Below the pieces are notes generated by a model that was given only the letters and a program-made list of their open reading frames with translations, did no database searches and was not told the origin of the DNA. Position numbers and translations under genes: made by a program. Shown one piece after another: positions 17,177-26,364 of a DNA stretch of 44,501 nucleotides. Numbering within the stretch: position 1 is the first letter of the stretch; each line of letters begins with the position of its first letter. Origin of the DNA: Roseicyclus mahoneyensis (GTDB taxonomy: Bacteria; Pseudomonadota; Alphaproteobacteria; Rhodobacterales; Rhodobacteraceae); contig NZ_QGGW01000002.1 in the NCBI RefSeq assembly GCF_003148775.1, positions 397,907 to 442,407 of the forward strand. The letters are read 5' to 3'.

Positions 17177-18186
17177 TCGGTCGGCCCCAAGCTTGAGGCA
17201 CGGGAGATCAGCCGGACCGGGCTGCGAAACTCGGGCTCGGGCCTCTGACCCTCGACCATCCAGTGCAGCAGGCGCGCGGCGGTATCGCGGGCGAACCCTG
17301 AGATATCGCATGCGACCGAGGACAACTGTGGCCAACTTTGCGCTGCTTCCTCGATATCGTCGAAGCCCACGACGTGGAACCCGCTGCCGACAGGCCGCTC
17401 CGCGCGGGCAAATCCCGCCATCAGACCCAGCGCCACAAGGTCGTTGAAACACAGCGCGGCGTCCACGTCTGGGTAGTCGGCCATCAATTGATCCGCCGCC
17501 TGCATCCCGAAAGCGCGGCTGGATTTGCCGTGCAGCGCGATTTCCTCGATCCCCTCGGCCTTGAGCACCTCGCGCCAGCCCGATTTGCGCTCGCGCGTGA
17601 TCGCCCGGCCCGGAAGACCACCGACAAAGGCGACGCTGGCCGCACCCTGTTCCAGAAGGTGCCGCGTCGCCTTGGCGCTTCCGCTGGCATAGTCGAAACT
17701 GGCAAAGGGAAAGATGCTGGTCCGCTCATCCATCTTGCGCAGCACCTGCAACACCGGCAGGCCGGTGCGGGCCAGCTGGTCGAAGGTATCGCTCGCTGCG
17801 CCATATGCGGGCGAGATCACCAGCGCCGACACGCCGTGTTCAATCATCGAGCCGACCAGTTTGGCCTGCAGCTCCGCATCCTCGTCGGAATTGGCGATGA
17901 CGGTCGCATAGCCCTCGGCGGCCAGCGCCATCTGCAGGCTGGTGGCGAATTCGGTGAAGAACGGATTGCGCAGGTCGTTGATGACCAGCCCCACCAACCC
18001 GACCGAGGCCGAGCGCAGATTTGCCGCCGCGCGGTTGTAGACATAGCCGATTTCGGCCATCGCCTTCTCTACCGCCTCCCGCGTTTCCGGGCGCACCTGT
18101 TTTGAGCCCTGAAGAACCAGCGAGACGGTGGATTTCGACACGCCCGCGCGGGCGGCGACATCGAGGATGGTGGGGCGGCGGATCAT
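17173..18186 (-). CDS. LacI-family transcriptional regulator (inside the GMC/DUF993 operon)
   Basis: A 337-residue repressor-type regulator. The N-terminal helix-turn-helix is PTILDVAARAGVSKSTVSLVL (5-25), with the hinge helix near AAANLRSA, and a periplasmic-binding-protein-like effector domain (about 60-337) including ALCFNDLVALGLM and VVGFDDIEEA. It sits between DUF993 (10 bases upstream) and glycerate kinase (4-base overlap), so it is co-transcribed with the operon it probably controls. The TTGGAWCGWTCCAA palindromes at 23207 and 33810 are the best candidate operators, having the central CG step bound by LacI hinge helices. Effector is unknown, presumably a sugar or pathway intermediate. 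Confidence 0.94.
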   Translation of the reverse strand: MIRRPTILDVAARAGVSKSTVSLVLQGSKQVRPETREAVEKAMAEIGYVYNRAAANLRSASVGLVGLVINDLRNPFFTEFATSLQMALAAEGYATVIANSDEDAELQAKLVGSMIEHGVSALVISPAYGAASDTFDQLARTGLPVLQVLRKMDERTSIFPFASFDYASGSAKATRHLLEQGAASVAFVGGLPGRAITRERKSGWREVLKAEGIEEIALHGKSSRAFGMQAADQLMADYPDVDAALCFNDLVALGLMAGFARAERPVGSGFHVVGFDDIEEAAQSWPQLSSVACDISGFARDTAARLLHWMVEGQRPEPEFRSPVRLISRASSLGPTE

Positions 18187-18195
18187 GCCGGCAGG

Positions 18196-19359
18196 TTAGC
18201 CTCCGATGCCGTGCAAGGCCAAGAGCGTTCGCATGCGACCTTCGGCAAGGTCGGGGTTTTGCAACAGACGCGCCTGATCGGCCAGTCGGTAGACCTGCGC
18301 GTAATGCGTGATCTCGCGCGAAGACTGGAAGCCCGCGGGCATGATGAAATGCCGCTGCGTGCCGTTCAGCCAGCTCAAGAATGCGATGCCTGCCTTGTAG
18401 TATTGCGTCGGCGGTTTGAAAATCTCGCGGCTCAGCGGCACGGTGGGGGCCAGAAGCGCATGATAGGTCGCGCTGTCGCCCTTGGCCAAGGCCTCCAACG
18501 CCTGCGCGGCGGCGGGCGCGATGGCGGCGAAGATGCCCAGAAGCGCGTGGGAATGATGCGTGCCGTCCCCCTCGATCAGTGCGGCATAGTTGAAATCGTC
18601 GCCGGTATAGAGGCGCACACCCGCGGGCAGTTTCGCGCGAAACGCCTCTTCATGCGCTTGATCCAGCAGGCTGATCTTGATGCCGTCGATCTTGGGCGCG
18701 TGGCGGTTGATGAGGTCGAGAACCACGCTGTTCGCCGTCTCGATATCTGCCGCGCCCCAATATCCGGTCAGGGCCGGGTCGAACATGGCGCCCAGCCAGT
18801 GCAGGACGACCGGTTCCTTTAAATCTTGTATAAGAATATCATAAACCCGGGCATAGTCCTCCGGCCCCGCCTTGATCGCGGGCAGCGCGCGGGTGGCCAT
18901 CAAGATGATCTGCCCTCCTGCCGCCTCGATCGCCGCCATCTGCGTGCGGTAGGCCGCGATGATCGCGTCGGTGCTGGTCAACTCTACCAGCGCCACATGA
19001 TCCGTCCCCGCCCCACAGGCCACGCGCGGACGCATCGGGTGGGCCTTGGCCTCCCGCATGGTGCGCACGATCAATTCCTTGGCCGTCGCCCAATCCACAC
19101 CCATGCCGCGCTGCGCGGTATCCATCGCCTCGGCCAGCCCCAGCCCCTGATCCCAGAGGCTCCGGCGAAAGGCCAATGTCGCGTCCCAATCCACCGCCGG
19201 GCGGCCCTGCCACGGGTCGCGTTCGGCCAAGGGGTCGCTGATCACATGGGCGGCGGCAAAGGCCGTGCGGGTCAGCGTGACAGAGGGCGCGCGCGGCATC
19301 AAAGGCTCGCCGGTCAGGCGATAGTCCTCGAGCGTTTTGTCATAGGTCGGAAGCCACAT
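18196..19359 (-). CDS. DUF993 protein, dihydrodipicolinate-synthase-like TIM barrel
   Basis: A 387-residue protein resembling the DUF993 (PF06187) family, distantly related to dihydrodipicolinate synthase/NAL class I aldolases. The segment KIDGIKISLLD holds K228 at the place where class I aldolases carry the Schiff-base lysine; VALVELTS, QIILMATRALP and LYTGDDFNYAALIEGDGTHHSHALLG are further conserved-looking stretches. The second is the segment where DHDPS-like proteins read a product-binding loop. The start at 19359 lies one base after the stop of the GMC gene, with GAGAGG upstream. The inferred role is C-C bond cleavage or a related lyase step on an oxidised sugar; the true reaction is not known to me. 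Confidence 0.85.
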   Translation of the reverse strand: MWLPTYDKTLEDYRLTGEPLMPRAPSVTLTRTAFAAAHVISDPLAERDPWQGRPAVDWDATLAFRRSLWDQGLGLAEAMDTAQRGMGVDWATAKELIVRTMREAKAHPMRPRVACGAGTDHVALVELTSTDAIIAAYRTQMAAIEAAGGQIILMATRALPAIKAGPEDYARVYDILIQDLKEPVVLHWLGAMFDPALTGYWGAADIETANSVVLDLINRHAPKIDGIKISLLDQAHEEAFRAKLPAGVRLYTGDDFNYAALIEGDGTHHSHALLGIFAAIAPAAAQALEALAKGDSATYHALLAPTVPLSREIFKPPTQYYKAGIAFLSWLNGTQRHFIMPAGFQSSREITHYAQVYRLADQARLLQNPDLAEGRMRTLLALHGIGG

Positions 19360-19360
19360 C

Positions 19361-20947
19361 TCAGCCTCTCGCGTCTTGGCGGATCATGTCGGCGGCCTTT
19401 TCGCCGATCATGATCGCTGCGGCATTGGTGTTGGAGGAAATCACGGTCGGCATGATGGAATTGTCCACCACACGCAGCCGGTCGATCCCGTTGAAGCGCA
19501 GGCGGGTGTCGACCACCGCCGCCGGGTCCGACCCCATGCGGCAGGTCCCTGCGCAATGGTGCGAGGTCTTGGAATGTTCGCAGATGAAATCGAAATACTC
19601 CTGATCGGTCCGCACATCCGGTCCCGGCAGGCGTTCGGCCTTGACGAATTTGGCAAGTGGCGTCTGTCCCATGATCTCCTGCGTCAGCTTGAGCCCGCGA
19701 ATGGACATCTCGCGGTCGCGGGCATCTTGCAGGTAGTTGGGGTCGATCAGCGGGGCCTTGGCCGGATCGCTGGACGCCAGCCGGACAGTGCCGCGTGACC
19801 GGGGGCGCAGGTAGCAGGAATTCAGCGTCACGCCCCCTTGCGGCATCACCGCCACGCCCTTTTCGATCCCGGTGCCAAGGCCAAGATGAAACTGGATGTC
19901 GGGGGATCGGGCATCGGAATCAGCATACCAGAACCCGCCGGTTTCAAACAGCGAGGACGCCACCGGCCCCTTGCGCGTCAACAGATACTGCAGCCCCGCC
20001 AGCGCGGCCATGTGCGGTTTCGCGTAGCGATCATAGCTGTGCGGCCCGCTGAGTTCCACGATGCAATAGAGGTCGAGGTGGTCTTGCAGGTTCGCCCCCA
20101 CCTGCGGCTGGTCCAGCACGATGGGGATGCCCAGATCTTGCAGATGATCTGCTGGCCCGATCCCGGACAGCTGCAACAGGCGCGGCGAACCGATGGCACC
20201 CGAAGCCAAGAGCACCTCCTGCGTCGCCGTGATCCGCGTGCCGTCCACCAGCTCCACCCCCGTTGCGCGACCGGCCTCCACCGTGATCCGCCGCACCTGC
20301 GCGCCGGTCCGCAGCGTCAGGTTCGCGCGGCCAAGGTTCGGCGTCACATAGGCCATCGCGGCAGATGACCGGCGCGCGTGCCTTTGCGTCAGCTGGTAAA
20401 AGGCCACGCCGTCCTGCGTTTCGCCGGTCACGTCCATGTTCCGCGGGATGCCCAGCGCCTTCGCCGCTTCGAAATAGGCCTCGCAGATGGGCAAGGGGGC
20501 GCTGGGTTGTGATACGCCCATTGGGCCCCCCTTGCCGTGGTAGCGGTTGTCGTGGGTGTCGTTATCCTCGGCCTTGCGGAAATAGGGCAGCACGTCCTCG
20601 TAGCCCCAGCCGTCACAGCCCATCTGCCGCCATTCGTCGTAATCTTGCGCATTTCCCCGCGTGTAGATCTGCGCGTTGATCGCCGATCCGCCGCCCATCA
20701 CCTTGGCCTGTGTGTAGTTGAAGACGCGCCCCTTCATGTGCCGCTGCGCCACTGTCTCCCAACCCCAGGAGCCGATGCCCTTGGTCATCTTGGCGAAGCC
20801 TGCGGGCAGGTGATAGAACGGATGCCGGTCGCGCCCGCCCGCCTCCAGCAGCAGGACACGCGTGGCCGGGTCCTCGGACAGCCGGCCCGCAAGCACGCAG
20901 CCCGCGCTGCCGCCGCCGATGATGATGTAGTCGTAGCCTTCGGCCAT
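19361..20947 (-). CDS. GMC-family FAD oxidoreductase (choline/alcohol dehydrogenase-like)
   Basis: A 528-residue flavoenzyme. The FAD Rossmann motif is GGGSAG (11-16), with a conserved KVMGGGSAINAQIYTRG ADP-binding stretch and ASGAIGSPRLLQLSGIGP (second GMC signature). The C-terminal domain holds the catalytic pair H464 (HHCAGTCRMG) and N508 (SSNTNAAAIMIGEKAAD). This subfamily oxidises primary or secondary alcohols and passes electrons to quinone or oxygen. There is no signal peptide, so it acts in the cytoplasm or at the membrane. The ATG at 20947 has GGGAG upstream and follows the SDR gene by 9 bases. Specific choline use is unlikely given the neighbours. Confidence 0.93.
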   Translation of the reverse strand: MAEGYDYIIIGGGSAGCVLAGRLSEDPATRVLLLEAGGRDRHPFYHLPAGFAKMTKGIGSWGWETVAQRHMKGRVFNYTQAKVMGGGSAINAQIYTRGNAQDYDEWRQMGCDGWGYEDVLPYFRKAEDNDTHDNRYHGKGGPMGVSQPSAPLPICEAYFEAAKALGIPRNMDVTGETQDGVAFYQLTQRHARRSSAAMAYVTPNLGRANLTLRTGAQVRRITVEAGRATGVELVDGTRITATQEVLLASGAIGSPRLLQLSGIGPADHLQDLGIPIVLDQPQVGANLQDHLDLYCIVELSGPHSYDRYAKPHMAALAGLQYLLTRKGPVASSLFETGGFWYADSDARSPDIQFHLGLGTGIEKGVAVMPQGGVTLNSCYLRPRSRGTVRLASSDPAKAPLIDPNYLQDARDREMSIRGLKLTQEIMGQTPLAKFVKAERLPGPDVRTDQEYFDFICEHSKTSHHCAGTCRMGSDPAAVVDTRLRFNGIDRLRVVDNSIMPTVISSNTNAAAIMIGEKAADMIRQDARG

Positions 20948-20956
20948 GGTGCTCCC

Positions 20957-21697
20957 TCAGAGCCGGTGGATGGACAGCCCGCCATCGACGGGGATGACGG
21001 TACCGGTGGCAAAGGCGAAATCGCCGCGCACTAGCGGCACGATGGTCTGCGCGATATCAGCGGGCCTACCCCAGCGGCGGGCCGGCACAAGGCCGTCGGC
21101 GATGCGCGCGTCATAGCGGTCGCGCACGGGCGCCGTCATCGGTGTGGCGATGATGCCGGGGCGAATGTCGAAGACTCCGATACCATCAGGCGCAAGGCGG
21201 GCCGCAAAGGCCTGCGCCATCATCGCCGCGCCTGACTTGGAGATGCAGTATTCCGCCCGGTCGGGCGAGACCATGCTGGCGCTGACCGAGGTGATGAAAC
21301 AGATCGCGCGATAGGGATCGGCTGGCAGGGCAAGCATCCGCCGCGCCGCTTCTTGTGCAAGAAACATGGCCCCGCGCAGGTTGACGCTGATGCAGCGGTC
21401 GAAGCTCTCGACGCTCATGTCCAGCAGATCGCCCCGCACCATCGCCGGAACGCCCGCATTAGACACAAGCGTCGTCACCGGCCCTACCGCGTCCATCAAT
21501 GCGGCGACTGACGAGACATCCGCCAGATCATGCCGGTGATAGGTCGCCCCCGGCATCGCGGCCAGTGCGGCCTGAACCACCTCTGAGTCGGGTACGACCT
21601 CGGCGGCCAGCGCCACCTGCCACCCCGCCGTGTGCAGGGCCTCGGCGATGCCCAGCCCGATGCCTTGTTGTCCCCCAGTGATCAACGCGCGTTTCAT
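20957..21697 (-). CDS. Short-chain dehydrogenase/reductase (3-oxoacyl-reductase-like)
   Basis: A 246-residue classical SDR. The cofactor motif TGGQQGIG (7-14), NAG (80-82), the catalytic Ser region ITSVSAS (135-141) and YCISK (Y150, K154) are all intact; GDFAFATGTVIPVDGGLSIHRL is the standard C-terminus. AAEVVPDSE after the second strand lacks the Arg that marks NADPH preference, so the cofactor is uncertain. Its ATG overlaps the TGA of the upstream GMC gene by four bases (ATGA), showing translational coupling. It probably oxidises or reduces a hydroxyl on the pathway substrate. Confidence 0.93.
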   Translation of the reverse strand: MKRALITGGQQGIGLGIAEALHTAGWQVALAAEVVPDSEVVQAALAAMPGATYHRHDLADVSSVAALMDAVGPVTTLVSNAGVPAMVRGDLLDMSVESFDRCISVNLRGAMFLAQEAARRMLALPADPYRAICFITSVSASMVSPDRAEYCISKSGAAMMAQAFAARLAPDGIGVFDIRPGIIATPMTAPVRDRYDARIADGLVPARRWGRPADIAQTIVPLVRGDFAFATGTVIPVDGGLSIHRL

Positions 21698-23169
21698 GTC
21701 GCCTCCTGTGCGATCCGGTCGGCCTGCCTCAGCGCCAGCGCCGCGATGGTCAGCGACGGGTTCACCGCCGCGGATGTCGGCAACAGGGAGGCGTCGCAGA
21801 TCCAGAGATTTGGGTGATCGTGGCAGCGCCCGAACGTGTTCGTTACGCTTGCCGTCGGATCATCGCCCAGCCTCGCCGTCCCGCATTGATGCGAGGGTGT
21901 CGTACGGTCAAAGGCCTTGGCCAGAACAACCGGAAATCCCGCGCGGCGCAGCGCCTGTTTCAAGGCGGCCACCAAGGCCAGATGCGCATCCCAGTTCGAC
22001 CGCCGCCAATCGAGCACGATGGCGTCACCCTTTACCGTCACGCGGCTTTCGGGATCGGGCAGATCCTCGGACATGGCGTAGAAGTCGATGGCACGGTCTG
22101 CGATCACTTTTGCCACAGGCCCTGGCAACCCGGCCTGCGCCGCAAGGATGGGTGCCGAAACCCGACCCAGAAGCTGCACATTGCCCAGCGGTTCGCCCTG
22201 CGGCCCGCCGGTCAGGTACCAGTCGTTGATCTGCAGCGTCTTTTGATAGACCGAGCGGTTCCGCCGCCCCGACAGCGCCAGCACGGCCGAGGCGTTGTGG
22301 TTCATGAAGTTCCGCCCGACCTGATCGGAGCCGTTCGCCACCCCCCGCTGGTGGTCCGCATCGGCCGAGCGCAGGAGCAGCGCCGCCGTCATCACCGCGC
22401 CCGCCGCCAGCACGACGCGCGGCGCCGTCATCGGCCCCGCACTGGTCAGCAGGCGGGTGATCCGCCCCCCCTCCGTCTCCAGCCGTTCCACCGTCACGCC
22501 GGTCTGCAGCTGCACATTGGGGTGACGCAAAGCCAGCGCCAGCGCCGCCGTTTCGGCATCGAGCTTGCCGCCCGTGGTGTCGGGAAACGCGTCCCAAGGC
22601 GTCGCTGACCGCGCCAGCCAACGGTCGAGGTCCACGGCCAGCGGCAGCGGCGCGGGGTGAAGGCCCGCGGCCCGCAATCGCCGGTCCAGATCGGCAATCG
22701 CCGGTTCGTGCGGCACCGGACCGAAGGGATAGGGCGCGCCATGGGCGGGCTCGGTGGGGTCAGGGCCCGCATCGCCCCGTACCTGATAAAGCGCCTCGGC
22801 CCGGTCATACCAGGGTGCAAGCGTGGCATAGGGAAAGGGCCAGCCGGGCGTCGTGCCGCCGATGTGCCGGATCGGCGCGAAATCGGCTTCGCGGTAGCGC
22901 AGCATCACGGCGCCGTAGAACTTTGAATTGCCGCCAACGAAGGCATAGTTGCCGGGGTTGAACGGCACGCCCTCGGGCGTCAGCCAATTCTCGCGGGGCC
23001 GGAAATGCCCGCGCCCGAAGATCGCCACCGGGTCGCGCGCCTCAGGGCAATCGGCCAGACGTTCCCCCCGCTCGAGGATGAGCACGCGCATTCCCGACGG
23101 CGCCAGCCCGGCGGCCAGCGTCGCCCCGCCCATGCCGGAGCCGACGATGATGATGTCGGCGTCGCTCAT
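21694..23169 (-). CDS. GMC-family oxidoreductase, distant sugar-oxidase-like subgroup
   Basis: A 491-residue protein and the first gene of the 23.2-15.6 kb operon. It has the FAD motif VGSGMGGATLA (8-18), LERGERL, and the C-terminal GMC catalytic pair H427 (SHQCGTARLG) and N470 (AAVNPSLTI). The GGNSKFYGAVMLRYREADF region is characteristic of the subgroup that includes pyranose 2-oxidase-like and glucoside 3-dehydrogenase-type enzymes rather than choline dehydrogenase. No partner Gluconate_2-dh3 subunit gene is present. The start at 23169 is set by AAGGA 10 bases upstream; the frame extends to 23229 across the operator. The inferred activity is oxidation of a ring hydroxyl of a sugar or cyclitol. 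Confidence 0.88.
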   Translation of the reverse strand: MSDADIIIVGSGMGGATLAAGLAPSGMRVLILERGERLADCPEARDPVAIFGRGHFRPRENWLTPEGVPFNPGNYAFVGGNSKFYGAVMLRYREADFAPIRHIGGTTPGWPFPYATLAPWYDRAEALYQVRGDAGPDPTEPAHGAPYPFGPVPHEPAIADLDRRLRAAGLHPAPLPLAVDLDRWLARSATPWDAFPDTTGGKLDAETAALALALRHPNVQLQTGVTVERLETEGGRITRLLTSAGPMTAPRVVLAAGAVMTAALLLRSADADHQRGVANGSDQVGRNFMNHNASAVLALSGRRNRSVYQKTLQINDWYLTGGPQGEPLGNVQLLGRVSAPILAAQAGLPGPVAKVIADRAIDFYAMSEDLPDPESRVTVKGDAIVLDWRRSNWDAHLALVAALKQALRRAGFPVVLAKAFDRTTPSHQCGTARLGDDPTASVTNTFGRCHDHPNLWICDASLLPTSAAVNPSLTIAALALRQADRIAQEAT

Positions 23170-23206
23170 CCGCCCACGATCCTTTTCACTGTCTCTCTCA
23201 TAACTT

Positions 23207-23220
23207 TTGGATCGTTCCAA
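23207..23220. promoter_or_regulatory. LacI-type operator O1 upstream of the GMC operon
   Basis: TTGGATCGTTCCAA is a 14-bp near-perfect palindrome centred on CG, 38 bases upstream of the GMC start. Read on the minus strand it lies between CTGGAA (23221-23226) and TTATGA, spaced 17 bases, a possible weak -35/-10 pair. The reverse complement of the same 14-mer occurs at 33810-33823, and both are followed on the plus strand by TTCC. Confidence 0.65.
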
Positions 23221-23235
23221 TTCCAGCATAAAGAG

Positions 23236-23264
23236 ACGCCCGCTGCCATCCGGCGCGCGGGCGT
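23236..23264 (-). terminator. Terminator of the sugar ABC transporter operon
   Basis: On the minus strand ACGCCCGC and GCGGGCGT form a perfect 8-bp stem with a 13-base loop, beginning 4 bases after the malK stop codon and followed by CTCTTTAT. It separates the transporter operon from the GMC operon promoter. Confidence 0.7.
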
Positions 23265-23268
23265 GGTG

Positions 23269-24384
23269 TCAGGCGATGCGATCCTCGGTCTTGGGATCGA
23301 ACAAGACGGCCTTGTCCATGTTCACCGCGAAATCAAACGGCTGGCCCGAGCGCACATCTGCATCGGCCCGCATCCGCGCGATGCAATCCTTGCCGGCCAG
23401 CGTCATGGTCACGAAGGTATCGGCCCCCGCCGGTTCCGTCACGCCCACCGTGTTCGTCAGCGCCTGAATGTTGCGCGCGTTGCGGTCGGCGCCTTCGGGG
23501 TCGGTGATCGCCTCGGGGCGGATGCCAAGGATCACCTCGCGCCCCTTGTAGGCGGCATAGGCGGCAGACGCATTATCGATCCTCAGTGCCCGCTCTTGCC
23601 CGTCGGCGCCGGTGGTCAGCGCGTGTAGCGCGCCGTTGCGATCCTCAAGCCTGACGGTCAGCACATTCATCGCAGGGCTGCCCATGAAGGTTGCCACGAA
23701 CAGGTTGGCGGGGTTGTCGTAGATCTCCTTGGGTGTTCCCAACTGCTGAACATAGCCGTTGTACATTACCGCAATCCGCGTGCTCAGCGTCATCGCCTCG
23801 ATCTGGTCGTGGGTGACGTAGACGATGGTGGTGCCCAGCTTCTGGTGCAGCTTCTTGATCTCGGTCCGCATGTCGACCCGCAGCTTGGCGTCAAGGTTCG
23901 ACAGCGGTTCGTCGAACAAGAACACATCGGGGTTGCGCACCAGCGCCCGGCCCATCGCGACCCGCTGGCGCTGGCCGCCCGACAATTGGCCGGGCTTGCG
24001 CGTCAGCAGGTTTTCGATCTGCAGCAGCTTGGCCACGTCGGCCATCGCCTTGTCGCGCTCGGGCTTGGGCGTGCCATGCATCTCGAGGCCAAAGGTGATG
24101 TTCTGGCCAACTGTCATGTTGGGGTAGAGCGCGTAGGACTGGAATACCATCGCGATGTTGCGCCGCGACGGGTGGACGCCGTTCATCACCCGGTCCTTGA
24201 TCTTGATCTCGCCTGAGGAAATTCCCTCCAGCCCCGCGATCATGTTCAGAAGGGTGGACTTGCCGCAGCCGGACGGGCCGACCAGCACCAGAAACTCGCC
24301 TTCCTCGACCGAGATGTCGACCTTGTGCAGAACTTCGACCGCGCCGTAGGACTTGGTGACGTTGTTGATATCCAGAAAGCCCAT
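23269..24384 (-). CDS. Sugar ABC transporter ATP-binding protein (MalK/UgpC type)
   Basis: A 371-residue ATPase energising the neighbouring permeases. Walker A is GPSGCGKST (36-44), the signature LSGGQRQR, Walker [17 protein letters not shown] and switch H in VTHDQ. The C-terminal third (about 235-371) is the OB-fold (TOBE) regulatory domain of CUT1 ATPases, with GIRPEAI. The start at 24384 (MGFLDINN) is preceded by GGAGGA; the frame runs upstream to 24453 without similarity. It is the last gene of the four-gene transporter operon and ends at a strong hairpin. Identification as CUT1 importer ATPase is firm. Confidence 0.96.
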   Translation of the reverse strand: MGFLDINNVTKSYGAVEVLHKVDISVEEGEFLVLVGPSGCGKSTLLNMIAGLEGISSGEIKIKDRVMNGVHPSRRNIAMVFQSYALYPNMTVGQNITFGLEMHGTPKPERDKAMADVAKLLQIENLLTRKPGQLSGGQRQRVAMGRALVRNPDVFLFDEPLSNLDAKLRVDMRTEIKKLHQKLGTTIVYVTHDQIEAMTLSTRIAVMYNGYVQQLGTPKEIYDNPANLFVATFMGSPAMNVLTVRLEDRNGALHALTTGADGQERALRIDNASAAYAAYKGREVILGIRPEAITDPEGADRNARNIQALTNTVGVTEPAGADTFVTMTLAGKDCIARMRADADVRSGQPFDFAVNMDKAVLFDPKTEDRIA

Positions 24385-24408
24385 GGCTTCAATCCTCCGG
24401 ATTGCCCG

Positions 24409-24459
24409 GCGCGGTGCAGGTGCTCCGCGCGTTCGGAATTTGAAACGCGCCACTGGCGC
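24409..24459 (-). other. Two small hairpins between malG-like and malK-like genes
   Basis: GCGCGG/CCGCGC (24409-24414 and 24425-24430) and GCGCC-ACT-GGCGC (24447-24459) can form stems in the about 100-base spacer between permease and ATPase. They could adjust the expression ratio inside the operon. No long T-run follows. Confidence 0.35.
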
Positions 24460-24487
24460 CTTTAATTTTGTTACACAAAACCATTCC

Positions 24488-25369
24488 TTACCCCTTGACC
24501 GAGCCGGCCATCAGACCGCGTACGAAATAGCGACCAGCGACGATGTAGACGAGAAGCGTGGGGGCGGCGGCCATGATGGCGCCTGCGAAATGCACGTTGT
24601 ATTCGCGCACCCCCGTGGACGAGTTGACAAGGTTGTTCAGCGCCACCGTCATGGGCGCACCACCCCCGCTGGCAAAGGAAGCCCCGAACAGGAAGTCGTT
24701 CCAGATGTTGGTGAACTGCCAGATGAAGCTGACCGCGATGATCGGCCCCGACGACGGCAACATGATCCGCCAGAAGATCTGAAAGAACCCCGCCCCGTCG
24801 ATTTGCGCCGCCCGCACCAGTTCCGTCGGAAAGGCAGCATAGTAGTTGCGGAAATAAAGCGTGGTGAACCCGATCCCGTAGACGAAATGCACCAAGATCA
24901 GCCCCGGCGTGGTGCCCGCAATGTCGAGTATCCCAAGGATGCGCGCCATCGGGATCAGCACGATCTGGAACGGGATGAAGCACGAAAACAGCAAGAGCCC
25001 GAAGATGATCGTTGCACCCCGGAAATGCCACTTGGTCAGGACATATCCGTTCAGCGCACCCACGATGGTGGACAGCAGCACGGCGGGCACAGCCATCACG
25101 ATCGAATTGATGAAATAGGGGCGCAGACCGGTTGGCTCGACCCCGATCTGCGCCGTCGACCAGGCTGACAGCCAAGGTGCGATGGTCCAGTCACGGGGCA
25201 GGGCGATCATGTTGCCGCCCGTGATCTCGGACAGAGGCTTGAGCGAGTTGATCAGCATGATGCCGAAGGGCAGCAGGTAGAACAGCGCGAAGAGGATCAA
25301 GATCAGGTAGATCAGCACCCTCGCAAAGCCGGAGGACCGCATGGCGTTTTCAGTCGAGGCAGCAGCCAT
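24488..25369 (-). CDS. Sugar ABC transporter permease (MalG/GtsC type)
   Basis: A 293-residue inner-membrane protein with six predicted helices beginning with [22 protein letters not shown]. The EAA loop that contacts the ATPase is [23 protein letters not shown], and the C-terminus [15 protein letters not shown] is typical of this family. The ATG at 25369 overlaps the last base of the upstream permease stop (TGATG); a GTG at 25372 is the alternative. With the adjoining permease it forms the CUT1 translocation pore for a mono- or disaccharide. Confidence 0.95.
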   Translation of the reverse strand: MAAASTENAMRSSGFARVLIYLILILFALFYLLPFGIMLINSLKPLSEITGGNMIALPRDWTIAPWLSAWSTAQIGVEPTGLRPYFINSIVMAVPAVLLSTIVGALNGYVLTKWHFRGATIIFGLLLFSCFIPFQIVLIPMARILGILDIAGTTPGLILVHFVYGIGFTTLYFRNYYAAFPTELVRAAQIDGAGFFQIFWRIMLPSSGPIIAVSFIWQFTNIWNDFLFGASFASGGGAPMTVALNNLVNSSTGVREYNVHFAGAIMAAAPTLLVYIVAGRYFVRGLMAGSVKG

Positions 25370-26268
25370 CACTTCTTCTCCCGCAGTTCGGCGTAGAGGT
25401 AGGGTACCATGATCGCGGCAATGGTCATCAGCATGATGACCGCCGAGGCAGCACCGATGCCCATCTGGTTGCGCGTGAAGGTGTAGGAATACATGAAGGT
25501 CGCGGGCAGCGCCGTGGCATTGCCCGGCCCGCCGCCGGTCAGGGCGATGACAAGGTCATAGGACTTGATCGCCAGATGGCTCAGGATCACGAAGGCCGAC
25601 AAAAAGGCCGGGCGCAATTGCGGCAGGATGATCCGGCGATACATCTGGAAATTCGATGCGCCATCCATCTGCGCGGCCTTGAGGATCTCGTTGTCGATGC
25701 CGCGCAGGCCGGCAAGGAACATCGCCATGACAAAGCCCGAGGATTGCCAGACCGCGGCGATGACGATGGTGTAGATCGCCATCTCGCGGTCCTTGATCCA
25801 GTTGAAGGTGAAACTTTCCCACCCCCAGAGGTTCATCGTGTTCTCAAGCCCGATGGCGGGGTCGAGCATCCATTTCCACGCCGTGCCGGTCACGATGAAG
25901 GACAGCGCCATGGGGTAAAGGAAGATCGGGCGCAGCACGCCTTCGCCGCGAATCTTCTGGTCGAGCAAGATGGCCAGCGTCAGGCCGATCAGCGTACAGA
26001 TGATGATGTAGAGCGAGGCGAAGATCGCAAGATTGGTTAGCGCGATGTTCCATTCACGCACGCGGAAAAGGCGTTCGTAGTTGTCCCAGCCCACCCAGTT
26101 GTAGGACGGCAGCATCCGGCTGTCGGTGAAGCTGAGGTAGATCGTGAAAGCGATGAAGCCGTAGACGAAGATCAGCATCACGGCGAGGGATGGCGACAGC
26201 ACCAGCTTGGGCAGCCATGTCTGAAGGCGTGTGCGGAAATCCACGCCCGTGTCGGTCGTTGCGGCCAT
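25369..26268 (-). CDS. Sugar ABC transporter permease (MalF/GtsB type)
   Basis: A 299-residue inner-membrane protein with six predicted helices, opening with LVLSPSLAVMLIFVYGFIAFTIYLSFTDS. The EAA motif is DNEILKAAQMDGASNFQMYRRIILP. The stretch RNWVGWDNYERLFRV-like at about 55-70 follows the first helix, as in glucose/mannose-type permeases. GGAGGGGG precedes the start. It overlaps the second permease gene by one base, so translation is coupled. It pairs with the downstream permease, the MalK-type ATPase and the binding protein encoded just upstream. Confidence 0.95.
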   Translation of the reverse strand: MAATTDTGVDFRTRLQTWLPKLVLSPSLAVMLIFVYGFIAFTIYLSFTDSRMLPSYNWVGWDNYERLFRVREWNIALTNLAIFASLYIIICTLIGLTLAILLDQKIRGEGVLRPIFLYPMALSFIVTGTAWKWMLDPAIGLENTMNLWGWESFTFNWIKDREMAIYTIVIAAVWQSSGFVMAMFLAGLRGIDNEILKAAQMDGASNFQMYRRIILPQLRPAFLSAFVILSHLAIKSYDLVIALTGGGPGNATALPATFMYSYTFTRNQMGIGAASAVIMLMTIAAIMVPYLYAELREKK

Positions 26269-26322
26269 GGCCCCCTCCCCCCTTTTTGGTGACTGACCCG
26301 AGACCCGCAGGCCCGGAATATG

Positions 26323-26351
26323 GACCGGCCCTGCGCGCGGCAGGGCCGGTC
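26323..26351 (-). other. Intercistronic hairpin after the sugar-binding-protein gene
   Basis: GACCGGCCCTGC-GCGCG-GCAGGGCCGGTC is a perfect 12-bp stem with a five-base loop, starting 14 bases beyond the binding-protein stop and before the first permease. Such structures usually protect the 3' end of the binding-protein mRNA and terminate part of the transcripts, giving excess binding protein over permease. Confidence 0.65.
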
Positions 26352-26364
26352 GCGTCTGCGCAGG

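Noticed and set aside
17177-17452. N-terminal extension of the glycerate kinase frame
   Set aside because: It lies inside the LacI coding sequence in another frame and does not look like a kinase N-terminus; GTG at 17176 gives the expected length.
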